Positions 16,482-22,711 of a stretch of 36,216 nt of DNA are shown here, one piece after another. The translations under genes and the position numbers were made by a program. Below the pieces are notes generated by a model, which saw nothing but the letters and a program-made list of their open reading frames with translations, made no database searches and was not told the DNA's origin. The number at the start of each line of letters is the position of its first letter. Position 1 is the first letter of the stretch. Origin of the DNA: Mycobacterium sp. (lineage in GTDB: Bacteria > Actinomycetota > Actinomycetes > Mycobacteriales > Mycobacteriaceae); contig NZ_JAICZA010000036.1 in assembly GCF_025933915.1 (NCBI RefSeq), positions 1 through 36,216 of the forward strand, read 5' to 3'.

Positions 16482-17882
16482 GTGGATGCTGTATGCGGCC
16501 GAGCGAACCCACTGAAGGAGCCCGCCATCCGCGCCTTACGTGTACAGCTGCCGATGCGGGTGCTGTCACTGCGCACCATCGTCATCGTCGCCGCGTTGTC
16601 GGTGATCACCCTGGTCGTGCTGCTGGGCACCTGGGTGTGGGTGGGCGTCACCAACGACCAGTACAGCCAGCTCGATCGCCGGCTCGATTCGGTCAGCAGT
16701 TTGGGCGACATCAGCAGCCTGCTCAACAACGCCGAGCGCAACAGTCCGGACCGGGCCACGCCGGACGGCAACCTGGTGCGCACCGCGCGCATCGGCGGGG
16801 TCACCGTGTCGGTGCCCAGCGACATCGTGTTGCCCCAGCTTCCCGACGGTTATGCCAACACCACCATCAATGGCGTGCAGTACCGCGTTCGTACCTTCAC
16901 CGCGGGCCCTGCCTCGATAGCGCTGGCCGCGCCATTGGCCGAAGCCCAGCATCGGATCAACGAATTGCATCTGCGGGTGTTGTTGATCTGCGCCAGCGTG
17001 ATCGGCGGCACGGTCGTGGTGGGTTGGGTGATCTCGTTGATCATGGTCAATCCGTTCCTGTTGCTGGCGCAGCAAGCCCGCGCGATCAGTGCGCAGTCCA
17101 GTCCCGACGAGGTCCAGGTTCGGGGTGTGCGCGAGGCCGTGGAGATCGCCGAGGCGGTCGAGGGGATGCTGGCCCGCATCGGCAACGAGCAACAGCGCAC
17201 CAGGGCGGCGCTCGAGTCAGCCCGCGACTTCGCGGCGGTCGCCTCCCACGAGCTGCGGACGCCGTTGACGGCCATGCGCACCAACCTGGAGGTGTTGTCC
17301 ACCCTGGACCTGTCGCCCGAGCAGCGGCACGAGGTCATCGGCGACGTCATCCGCACCCAGAGCCGCATCGAAGCGACGCTGACGGCGCTGGAGCGGCTGG
17401 CCCAGGGCGAACTGACCACGGTCGACGATTTCGTCCCGTTCGACATCACCGAGCTGCTGGATCGTGCCGCACACGACGCGCCGCGCACCTACCCCGACGT
17501 CGAGGTGTCGCTGGTGCCCTCGCCGACGGTGCTGATGATCGGGCTGCCCACCGGCCTGCGGCTGGTGATCGACAACGCCATCGCCAACGCCGTCAAGCAC
17601 GGCAATGCCGGCAAGATCCAGCTGACCGTCAGCAGTTCCAGCGAGGGCGTGGAGATCGCGATCGACGACGACGGCACCGGGGTTCCGGAATCCGAACGTG
17701 CCGCGGTGTTCGAACGCTTCGCCCGTGGATCGACGGCCGCGCGTTCGGGGTCGGGGCTGGGCCTGGCGCTGGTCGCTCAGCAAGCCGAATTGCACGGCGG
17801 CACAGCGGCATTGCAGACCAGCCCGCTCGGTGGCACTCGACTTCTGCTGAGGCTGGCCGGCGACGGGCGTGGTCCGGCCTAG
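16482..17882 (+). CDS. Sensor histidine kinase, PrrB-like paralogue
   Basis: A membrane histidine kinase of up to 466 residues. TM1 is at about 36-58, an extracytoplasmic sensor loop at 59-160, TM2 at about 165-190, then HAMP, a dimerisation domain with phospho-acceptor His256 in ASHELRTPLTAM, and an ATPase domain with DNAIANAVKHG (N box), DDDGTGVPE and GSGLGLAL (G boxes). From memory it is strikingly similar to M. tuberculosis PrrB across the whole length, including the ITND-type segment after TM1 and the SRIEATL and AQGELT stretches. PrrB normally pairs with PrrA; no response regulator gene lies on either side here. The start is unresolved: GTG 16482 (used here), ATG 16554, or an ATC at 16527 that sits behind a strong AAGGAG. 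Confidence 0.88.
   Translation: MDAVCGRANPLKEPAIRALRVQLPMRVLSLRTIVIVAALSVITLVVLLGTWVWVGVTNDQYSQLDRRLDSVSSLGDISSLLNNAERNSPDRATPDGNLVRTARIGGVTVSVPSDIVLPQLPDGYANTTINGVQYRVRTFTAGPASIALAAPLAEAQHRINELHLRVLLICASVIGGTVVVGWVISLIMVNPFLLLAQQARAISAQSSPDEVQVRGVREAVEIAEAVEGMLARIGNEQQRTRAALESARDFAAVASHELRTPLTAMRTNLEVLSTLDLSPEQRHEVIGDVIRTQSRIEATLTALERLAQGELTTVDDFVPFDITELLDRAAHDAPRTYPDVEVSLVPSPTVLMIGLPTGLRLVIDNAIANAVKHGNAGKIQLTVSSSSEGVEIAIDDDGTGVPESERAAVFERFARGSTAARSGSGLGLALVAQQAELHGGTAALQTSPLGGTRLLLRLAGDGRGPA
16515..16529 (+). promoter_or_regulatory. Shine-Dalgarno followed by an in-frame ATC in the kinase gene
   Basis: AAGGAG at 16515-16520 is the only strong ribosome-binding site near the kinase start. 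The in-frame codon at the ideal distance is ATC 16527, not ATG or GTG. The nearest ATG (16554) is 33 bases from the AAGGAG. Confidence 0.4.
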
Positions 17883-17899
17883 TGGCCTTGCCGAATTGG

Positions 17900-17930
17900 G
17901 GCCGATCTTTACGGCCAAGAAATGTTTTTT
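17900..17930 (+). terminator. Rho-independent terminator after the kinase gene
   Basis: A short stem GGCCG-ATCTTTA-CGGCC is followed eight bases later by six T residues. It sits 18 bp after the kinase stop codon and should separate the kinase transcript from the ESX operon. Confidence 0.5.
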
Positions 17931-18049
17931 CCGACAAGCCCGCCGAAAGCCGGCCCGGCTACCAATGGCGCGGGGGTTCGATCGGCGGCGCGTGCCGTTT
18001 ACCCGCCCGCCATTTCCCGCAATATGCCGGCCACTATTACGCCGCCTTT

Positions 18050-18066
18050 CCGAATGGCCCATTCGG
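18050..18066. repeat. 17-bp perfect palindrome
   Basis: CCGAATGG-C-CCATTCGG, a perfect 8-bp inverted repeat with a single central base, lies about 220 bp upstream of the likely PE promoter. It may be an operator; no protein can be assigned. Confidence 0.35.
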
Positions 18067-18272
18067 CGACAAACTCGACGGCTACGGTGCGCGCCGCACC
18101 CGATAACCGCGATGCTTTTGTGACTGCCGAGCCTTGAGTGGCGATTGAGGTTTATCGGTTGACTCCCCGTGGGAAATCACCAGTTTCACACTTGGGACCA
18201 GCATTAGTTACCGAAATCAAGGGCCGTACATCCGGCCGATAGGGACCGAATACAAGATCAGCGAAACCGCAC

Positions 18273-18278
18273 TACACT
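18273..18278 (+). promoter_or_regulatory. Candidate -10 element for the ESX-2 operon
   Basis: TACACT fits the mycobacterial SigA -10 and lies 68 bp before the PE start codon. The -35 region is poor. The same hexamer occurs upstream of esxD. Confidence 0.35.
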
Positions 18279-18284
18279 AAGGCT

Positions 18285-18306
18285 CCTAGAAGGCCCCTAG
18301 AAGGCC
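18285..18306 (+). repeat. Tandem duplication of an 11-bp unit in the PE leader
   Basis: CCTAGAAGGCC occurs twice back to back, beginning seven bases after the TACACT hexamer, so at or next to the expected transcription start. Confidence 0.6.
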
Positions 18307-18346
18307 CCAAGCACGTGGCTTTGGCGTCGAGCGTTCGGAGGGAATC

Positions 18347-18652
18347 ATGGTTGTTTCGGTGCAGTCAGAGGCGGTTCTGGCGTCCGCAGCCGCCGAGTCG
18401 GCGATCAGCGCGGAGACCGAGGCGGCGGCCTCGGCGGCGTCGCCGGTCCTGCTGGGGGTGCTGCCCATGGGCGGCGATCCCGATTCGGTGATGTTCGCGG
18501 CGGCGTTGAACGCGTGCGGCGCCGGCTACCTGGGAGTGGTGTCCGAGCACGCCGCCCAGCGCGGCTTGTTCTCCGGCACGCAGAGCCTCGCCTCGGGCAC
18601 CTACGTCGTCACCGAGCTCATGCGCAGCTTGACGCTGGCCATTGGCGCTTAG
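18347..18652 (+). CDS. PE36: PE-family protein, PE36-like (ESX-2)
   Basis: A 101-residue small helical protein at the PE position of the ESX-2 locus. It lacks the literal Pro-Glu pair near the N-terminus (SVQSEAVLASAAAES), as is typical for this divergent PE. The helical hairpin and GDPDSVMFAAALNACGAGYLG block fit the family. A type VII secretion signal YxxxE is present near the C-terminus: Tyr86-Val-Val-Thr-Glu90. GGAGGG precedes ATG 18347. The PPE gene follows after 32 bp, and the two should form a heterodimer recognised by EspG2. Identity rests on locus order and sequence resemblance. Confidence 0.82.
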   Translation: MVVSVQSEAVLASAAAESAISAETEAAASAASPVLLGVLPMGGDPDSVMFAAALNACGAGYLGVVSEHAAQRGLFSGTQSLASGTYVVTELMRSLTLAIGA

Positions 18653-18684
18653 TCGCCAGCGACATCTAAAAGGGGGAAGTACGC

Positions 18685-19857
18685 ATGGCCGATCCGGGGT
18701 GGGCTGCGCGTACGCCTGAGGAAAACGACCTGCTGCTCAAGGCGGGCGCGGGCGTTGTCACTCATTTGGCGAACCAGGCAGCCTGGACCGCGTTGGCGGC
18801 GACCCATCACGGTTCCAGCATCGCCTCGACCATCAACACCGTCGCGACGTCGGCGAGCTGGACGGGCGCTGGTTCGTTGGCCTCGGCGACCAACGCCACC
18901 GCGCTGAACACGTCGCTGCACGGGCTTGCCGGCTGGGTCGACGTCAAACCGGCGGTGGTGTCGACCGCGGTCTCGGCGTATCAGATGGCGTACGGCTCGA
19001 TGCGCCCCGCTCCCGAATGCATCGGCAACCGCACCGAGACCGCCGCCGACTACGGCATCAACCCGCTGGTGCTCGGCGCGTTGACGCCACGGATCACGTC
19101 GCTGGAGCTCGAGTACTTCGGCTCGATGTGGCCGAACAACTCCGCGGTCGGGGCCAGCTACGGAACGATCCTCACGGCGCTGTCCCAAAGCCTGACGATT
19201 CCGCCCCCGATCGCAACCATGGGTGCCTCGCCGGCCGCCCCGGCGCAGGCCGCGGCGGCGGTGGGTGAGTCGGCGGCACAAATGGGCGCGGGCGACGGCA
19301 TGCGCGCCGCCATGCAGGGCGCCCAGACGGGGTCGCAGGGCGCCGGTCAGGCGACCTCGGGTGCCCAGGACTTCATGGGCCAGGCCGGCACCTTGATGCA
19401 GCCCGTGCAGCAGCTGATGGGCGCCGCCCCCCAGGTGATGCAGGCTCCCATGCAGGCGATGCAGGCTCCGATGCAGATGATGCAGCCGCTGATGGGCATG
19501 TTCGCCAATCCCGGCGCCATGGGCCTGGGCGGGGCAACGCCGGCGGTCTCGGCAGTGTCGGCCACCGGCCTTTCCGCAGCGGAAGCCGGTGGGGGCGCGT
19601 CCATGGGCAGCGCGGGCGTGCCCGCGACCAGTTTCACCCGCCCGGTCAGCGCCTTCGAGCCCGCCACCAGTGGCCGGCCGGTGGGGCTGCGCCCGGCCGG
19701 GGCGTTAGGCGCCGACGCCATGCGACCGCAGACCACGACGATGGGTGGGGCCCCGATGGGCGGCATGCCCGTGGGGCACGGGGCGGGCGGCGACCGCGGG
19801 TCCCGTGACAAGGCCGAACAGCCCGCGACGGTGCGGGTTGTCGACGCTCGAGTCTGA
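18685..19857 (+). CDS. PPE69: PPE-family protein, PPE69-like (ESX-2)
   Basis: A 390-residue PPE protein paired with the PE gene. The PPE domain covers about 1-175. The motif near the N-terminus is TPEEN instead of the usual PPExN, the helix-turn WxG is Trp59-Thr-Gly61, and YFGSMWPNNSA is the usual C-terminal block of the domain. Residues about 200-275 are Ala/Gly/Gln/Met-rich and include two copies of a seven-residue MQAPMQ(A/M) repeat. The Gly/Ala-rich tail (275-390) looks disordered. AAGGGGG precedes ATG 18685. It is a predicted secreted substrate chaperoned in the cytosol by EspG2. Confidence 0.88.
   Translation: MADPGWAARTPEENDLLLKAGAGVVTHLANQAAWTALAATHHGSSIASTINTVATSASWTGAGSLASATNATALNTSLHGLAGWVDVKPAVVSTAVSAYQMAYGSMRPAPECIGNRTETAADYGINPLVLGALTPRITSLELEYFGSMWPNNSAVGASYGTILTALSQSLTIPPPIATMGASPAAPAQAAAAVGESAAQMGAGDGMRAAMQGAQTGSQGAGQATSGAQDFMGQAGTLMQPVQQLMGAAPQVMQAPMQAMQAPMQMMQPLMGMFANPGAMGLGGATPAVSAVSATGLSAAEAGGGASMGSAGVPATSFTRPVSAFEPATSGRPVGLRPAGALGADAMRPQTTTMGGAPMGGMPVGHGAGGDRGSRDKAEQPATVRVVDARV
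19438..19479 (+). repeat. 21-bp in-frame tandem repeat in PPE69
   Basis: Two copies of a 21-bp unit encode MQAPMQA and MQAPMQM. Neighbouring codons extend the Met-Gln pattern imperfectly. Copy number could vary between strains. Confidence 0.7.
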
Positions 19858-19881
19858 AGCACACCCCTGGTGAAAGGTGAA

Positions 19882-19910
19882 TCGACAGGTCCAAATAGCC
19901 GCCATACACT
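19882..19910 (+). promoter_or_regulatory. Putative SigA promoter for esxD-esxC
   Basis: TCGACA (19882-19887), a 17-bp spacer and TACACT (19905-19910) make the best -35/-10 pair seen in the window. It lies in the 101-bp gap between PPE69 and esxD, giving a leader of about 40 bases that includes the AAGGAG site. Confidence 0.5.
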
Positions 19911-19958
19911 TCGCTTCATGCCCTTACGGGGGGCGGCCAACCGCAGAAGGAGAATTCC

Positions 19959-20273
19959 GTGACAATCAAGGTGACCCCGCAAATGCTTCGCGATACTTCA
20001 AACGCGATTCAGGCGAACATGGAACATGCGATCGGGATCGGTCAGGGGTACGTCGCAAATCAGGAAAATGTGATGAATCCGGCCACGTGGTCCGGTGACG
20101 CTGTCGCCGCGTCGCACGCAACGGCCATCGAGGTCCAAAATGACTTGAACAAAGTCTTGACCGGCGGTACGCGCCTGGCTGAGGGCCTCACGAAGGCGGC
20201 GGCATTGATGGAAGGCCACGAGGCGGATTCCTCGCACGCCTTTACCGCGCTTTTCGGCGGCCACGGCTCCTGA
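19959..20273 (+). CDS. esxD: WXG100 protein EsxD-like (CFP-10 position)
   Basis: A 104-residue WXG100 protein, helical hairpin type, with Trp44-Ser-Gly46 at the turn. It occupies the first Esx position, upstream of esxC, as in ESX-2 of M. tuberculosis, where EsxD has a similar length (107). It should form a heterodimer with EsxC. A strict C-terminal YxxxD/E export motif is not obvious: the tail reads GHEADSSHAF with no tyrosine. GTG 19959 follows AAGGAG. A probable dedicated promoter lies just upstream. Confidence 0.88.
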   Translation: MTIKVTPQMLRDTSNAIQANMEHAIGIGQGYVANQENVMNPATWSGDAVAASHATAIEVQNDLNKVLTGGTRLAEGLTKAAALMEGHEADSSHAFTALFGGHGS

Positions 20274-20324
20274 CCCGTCGACTCATTCGTCAATTCGTAA
20301 AGTTCTTTTGAAAGGAAATTCACC

Positions 20325-20612
20325 ATGTCCGACCCGATCACTTACAACCCCGGGGCCGTAGCCGACTTCGCCACCGATGTCGCCTCCCGTGCCGGCCAGT
20401 TGCAGTCCATTTTCGACGACACCTCGAACCGGACGCACGCCCTGCAGGAATTCTTCGCCGGCCACGGCGCGTCGGGCTTCTTCGAGGCGCAGGCGCAGAT
20501 GCTGTCGGGGCTGCAGGGTCTCATCGACACCATCCGCCAGCACGGGCAGACGACCTCGCACGTGCTCGACAGTGCGCTCAGCACCGACCAGCACATCGCC
20601 GGCCTGTTCTGA
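20325..20612 (+). CDS. esxC: WXG100-family protein EsxC (ESAT-6 position)
   Basis: A 95-residue Esx protein with the same length and near-identical sequence pattern as M. tuberculosis EsxC (MSDPITYNPGAVADFA, FFAGHGASGFFEAQAQMLSGLQGLI). The usual turn tryptophan is missing: the motif is HGASGFF, as in EsxC. It should pair with EsxD and be secreted as a heterodimer. AAAGGAAA precedes ATG 20325. A strong inverted repeat follows the stop codon, so the Esx transcript may end there. Confidence 0.92.
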   Translation: MSDPITYNPGAVADFATDVASRAGQLQSIFDDTSNRTHALQEFFAGHGASGFFEAQAQMLSGLQGLIDTIRQHGQTTSHVLDSALSTDQHIAGLF

Positions 20613-20635
20613 GCCCGTTGCACCACCGGGACCAG

Positions 20636-20679
20636 CGAAGGTGGGGCAGCTGCGCCGAGCGTATGTGGCCCCACCTTCG
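20636..20679 (+). terminator. Strong hairpin between esxC and espG2
   Basis: CGAAGGTGGGGC and GCCCCACCTTCG form a perfect 12-bp stem around a 20-base loop, 23 bp after the esxC stop. The bases after it (TCTCTTGTTC) are only mildly T-rich, so it would be a terminator without a U-tract or a stability/processing hairpin that keeps esx mRNA above the downstream genes. Confidence 0.55.
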
Positions 20680-20727
20680 GTCTCTTGTTCGCCGGTCGAG
20701 GGAGTCGCTGATCAAAGGCGGGGCGAC

Positions 20728-21558
20728 ATGCTGACAACGACGGTCGATGGCTTATGGGTGCTGCAAGCGGTCACCGGGGTGGAGCAAACCTGCCCCGAGC
20801 TGGGGTTGCGGCCCATGCTGCCGCGGCTCGACACCCCGGAGCGCGCGCTGGGGCACCCCGCGGCCGCCGAGTTGGTGGCCGCCGGTGCGCTCGACGAGGC
20901 CGGCAACGTCGACCCGATGATCCGCGAATGGCTCACCGTCCTGCTGCGGCGAGACCTGGGTCTGGTCGTGATGATCGGTGTTCCGGGGCGCGAGCCGACG
21001 CGTGCATCGATCAGCCGTTTCGCGACCTGGTGGGTGGTCTTGGAGCGGCACGGTGACCTGGTGCGTTTGTACCCCGCCGGCACGGCCGGCAACGAATCAT
21101 CGGCCAGCGAGCTCGTGGTCGGTCAGATCGAGCGGTTGTGCGGCGTGGCCGAGGCGGCGTCGCTGCGGCCGGTCACCCTGGACACCGAGCAATTGCTGAA
21201 CTCGGTGCGCGACACCGCCAGCCTGCGAGCGTTTCTGCTCGAACAGCGTCTCGACGCCGACCAGCTGCAGGTGGTTCTCACCGCCGCCGATCCCGCGCGG
21301 TCCGCGCACGCGAACATCGTCGCGCTGCAGGCCGGTGTCGGGCCGGACGAATTGGCGCGCGTGGCCGTCGGTGATTCGACGGTGTCCATCGTCGACACCC
21401 CCGGGGGCCGGGTCTGCATCGAAAGCGTCACCTCGGGGCAGCGGCGCTACCAGATCCTCTCGCCCGGCTCGCGCAGCGACATCGGCGGAGCGGTGCAACG
21501 GCTCATTCGCCGATTGCCCGCGGGCGACGAGTGGCACTCGTATCGGCGTGTGGTGTGA
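20728..21558 (+). CDS. espG2: EspG2, PE/PPE-specific secretion chaperone
   Basis: A 276-residue cytosolic EspG-family protein, the same length as M. tuberculosis EspG2. EspG proteins bind the tip of the PPE partner in a PE-PPE dimer and route it to their own ESX system. Recognisable features are the N-terminal DGLWVLQAVTGVE, the central SRFATWWVVLERHGDLVRLYP strand pair and the C-terminal GQRRYQILSPGSRSDIGGAVQRLI block. The start is ATG 20728, preceded by AAGGCGGG; the same frame runs open far upstream through esxC, but that part is a shadow. It lies behind the esxC hairpin and before a fresh promoter. Confidence 0.9.
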   Translation: MLTTTVDGLWVLQAVTGVEQTCPELGLRPMLPRLDTPERALGHPAAAELVAAGALDEAGNVDPMIREWLTVLLRRDLGLVVMIGVPGREPTRASISRFATWWVVLERHGDLVRLYPAGTAGNESSASELVVGQIERLCGVAEAASLRPVTLDTEQLLNSVRDTASLRAFLLEQRLDADQLQVVLTAADPARSAHANIVALQAGVGPDELARVAVGDSTVSIVDTPGGRVCIESVTSGQRRYQILSPGSRSDIGGAVQRLIRRLPAGDEWHSYRRVV

Positions 21559-21673
21559 CAGCGAGCCGGTTATCGGATGCCGAAATAACATAGCTAACCA
21601 AAGTCTTGTAATAACAACGCCTGTCGCACTTGAAAGGTCTCTGAACGGGTAAACGCGGTATCGCGAACCGTGT

Positions 21674-21679
21674 TAGCAT
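21674..21679 (+). promoter_or_regulatory. Putative leaderless promoter of the MinD-like ATPase gene
   Basis: TAGCAT is preceded by TGT, giving an extended -10 (TGNTANNNT), and is followed by CTCGTC and the GTG start at 21686. There is no Shine-Dalgarno sequence. It would start a separate transcript for the ATPase-eccD2-mycP2-eccE2 block. No clear -35 is seen. Confidence 0.55.
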
Positions 21680-21685
21680 CTCGTC

Positions 21686-22711
21686 GTGACGAGCCCTTGG
21701 AATGACCCGAATATGTCGGACGAAGGAGCGCTCAGACGGGGGGATCCGTCAGGGGGCAGCAACTTCCCGGATTCGGTATCCGACACGATGCGTATTACCG
21801 ATCTGGCCGCGCCGCGAAAGATTCCACCGGGGTCGGGTTGGCGTAAATTCATTTACGCCATCTCATTTCGAAAAATAAATCCGGGCGAATCTCCCCGTGA
21901 ACGGCACTACCGTGATTTGCAAAACCGTATCCGCCGGCATATTCGACGGCAGTATGTGATCACCGTGGTCTCCGGCAAGGGCGGCGTCGGGGTCACGACG
22001 CTCGTCGCCTGCCTCGGCGGGGTCTTCCGGGAATGCCGCCCGCAGAACGTGATTGCGATCGACGCCGTCCCCGGTTTCGGCACGCTGGCCGACCGCATCG
22101 ACGACTCCCCGCCGGGTGACTACACCGCCATCATCAACGACACCGACGTCCAGGGCTACGCCGACATCCGAGAACATCTGGGGCAGAACGCAGTTGGTCT
22201 CGACGTTCTGGCCGGAAACCGGACGTCGGACCAGCCCAGGCCGCTGGTACCGGCGATGTTTTCCGGGGTGCTGTCGCGACTGCGGCGTACCCACACGGTG
22301 ATGATCGTCGACACCTCCCCCGATCTCGAACACGAAGTGATGAAACCGGTATTGGAGAACACCGACACCCTCGTCTTCGTTTCGGGCATCACCGCGGACC
22401 GCTCGCGCCCGGTGCTACGGGCGGTGGATTACCTGCGGTCGCAGGGCTACCACGAGCTGGTCTCGCGCAGCACCGTGATCGTGAACCACACCGACCAGAT
22501 CACCGACAAGGACGCCCTGGCCTACCTGACCGAGCGGTTCACCAAGGTCGGGGCGACCGTCGAAGCGCTGCCGTTTGATCCGCACCTCGCCAAAGGCGGC
22601 ATCATCGATACGGTTCACGAGTTGAAGAAGAAATCGCGGTTGCGCCTCTTTGAAATCACCGCGGGGCTGGCCGACAAATACATTCCTGACGCCGAGCGGG
22701 CGGTGCCGTGA
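21686..22711 (+). CDS. MinD/ParA-like ATPase of ESX-2 (Rv3888c-type) with altered Walker A
   Basis: A 341-residue protein at the position of Rv3888c. Residues 1-85 are a polar arm; 90-330 form a MinD/ParA-type SIMIBI fold with [12 protein letters not shown] at 95-106, [15 protein letters not shown] (A' region) and [13 protein letters not shown] (switch II region). In the deviant Walker A motif KGGxGK(T/S) the first Lys (98) is kept, but the P-loop Lys is Val103, read directly as GTC. This should weaken or abolish nucleotide hydrolysis. Relatives include EspI of ESX-1 and the Rv3860-type protein found later in this window, which keeps the Lys. Its stop overlaps the eccD2 start (GTGA), so it is part of the core operon. 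Confidence 0.85.
   Translation: MTSPWNDPNMSDEGALRRGDPSGGSNFPDSVSDTMRITDLAAPRKIPPGSGWRKFIYAISFRKINPGESPRERHYRDLQNRIRRHIRRQYVITVVSGKGGVGVTTLVACLGGVFRECRPQNVIAIDAVPGFGTLADRIDDSPPGDYTAIINDTDVQGYADIREHLGQNAVGLDVLAGNRTSDQPRPLVPAMFSGVLSRLRRTHTVMIVDTSPDLEHEVMKPVLENTDTLVFVSGITADRSRPVLRAVDYLRSQGYHELVSRSTVIVNHTDQITDKDALAYLTERFTKVGATVEALPFDPHLAKGGIIDTVHELKKKSRLRLFEITAGLADKYIPDAERAVP

Larger units (their letters stand above)
17883..18346. other. 464-bp gene-free stretch ahead of the ESX-2 genes
   Basis: No credible coding sequence lies here. Short frames at 17869-18137 lack ribosome-binding sites and family resemblance, and nothing resembles EccB or EccC. The stretch contains a terminator after the kinase gene, a 17-bp palindrome (18050-18066), a TACACT hexamer (18273-18278) that may be the -10 for the PE gene, and a tandem duplication of an 11-bp unit (18285-18306) just after it. 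Base composition is locally less GC-rich than the flanking genes. Confidence 0.6.

Noticed and set aside
17869..18137. Short open frames or eccB/eccC remnants after the kinase
   Set aside because: The 84- and 71-codon frames are Arg/Pro-rich, have no ribosome-binding site and show no Walker motif or transmembrane segment, so they cannot be remnants of EccC or EccB.
20377..20727. N-terminal extension of espG2 through esxC
   Set aside because: It is an out-of-frame shadow of esxC and spans the hairpin. The start at 20728 gives exactly the known EspG2 length.
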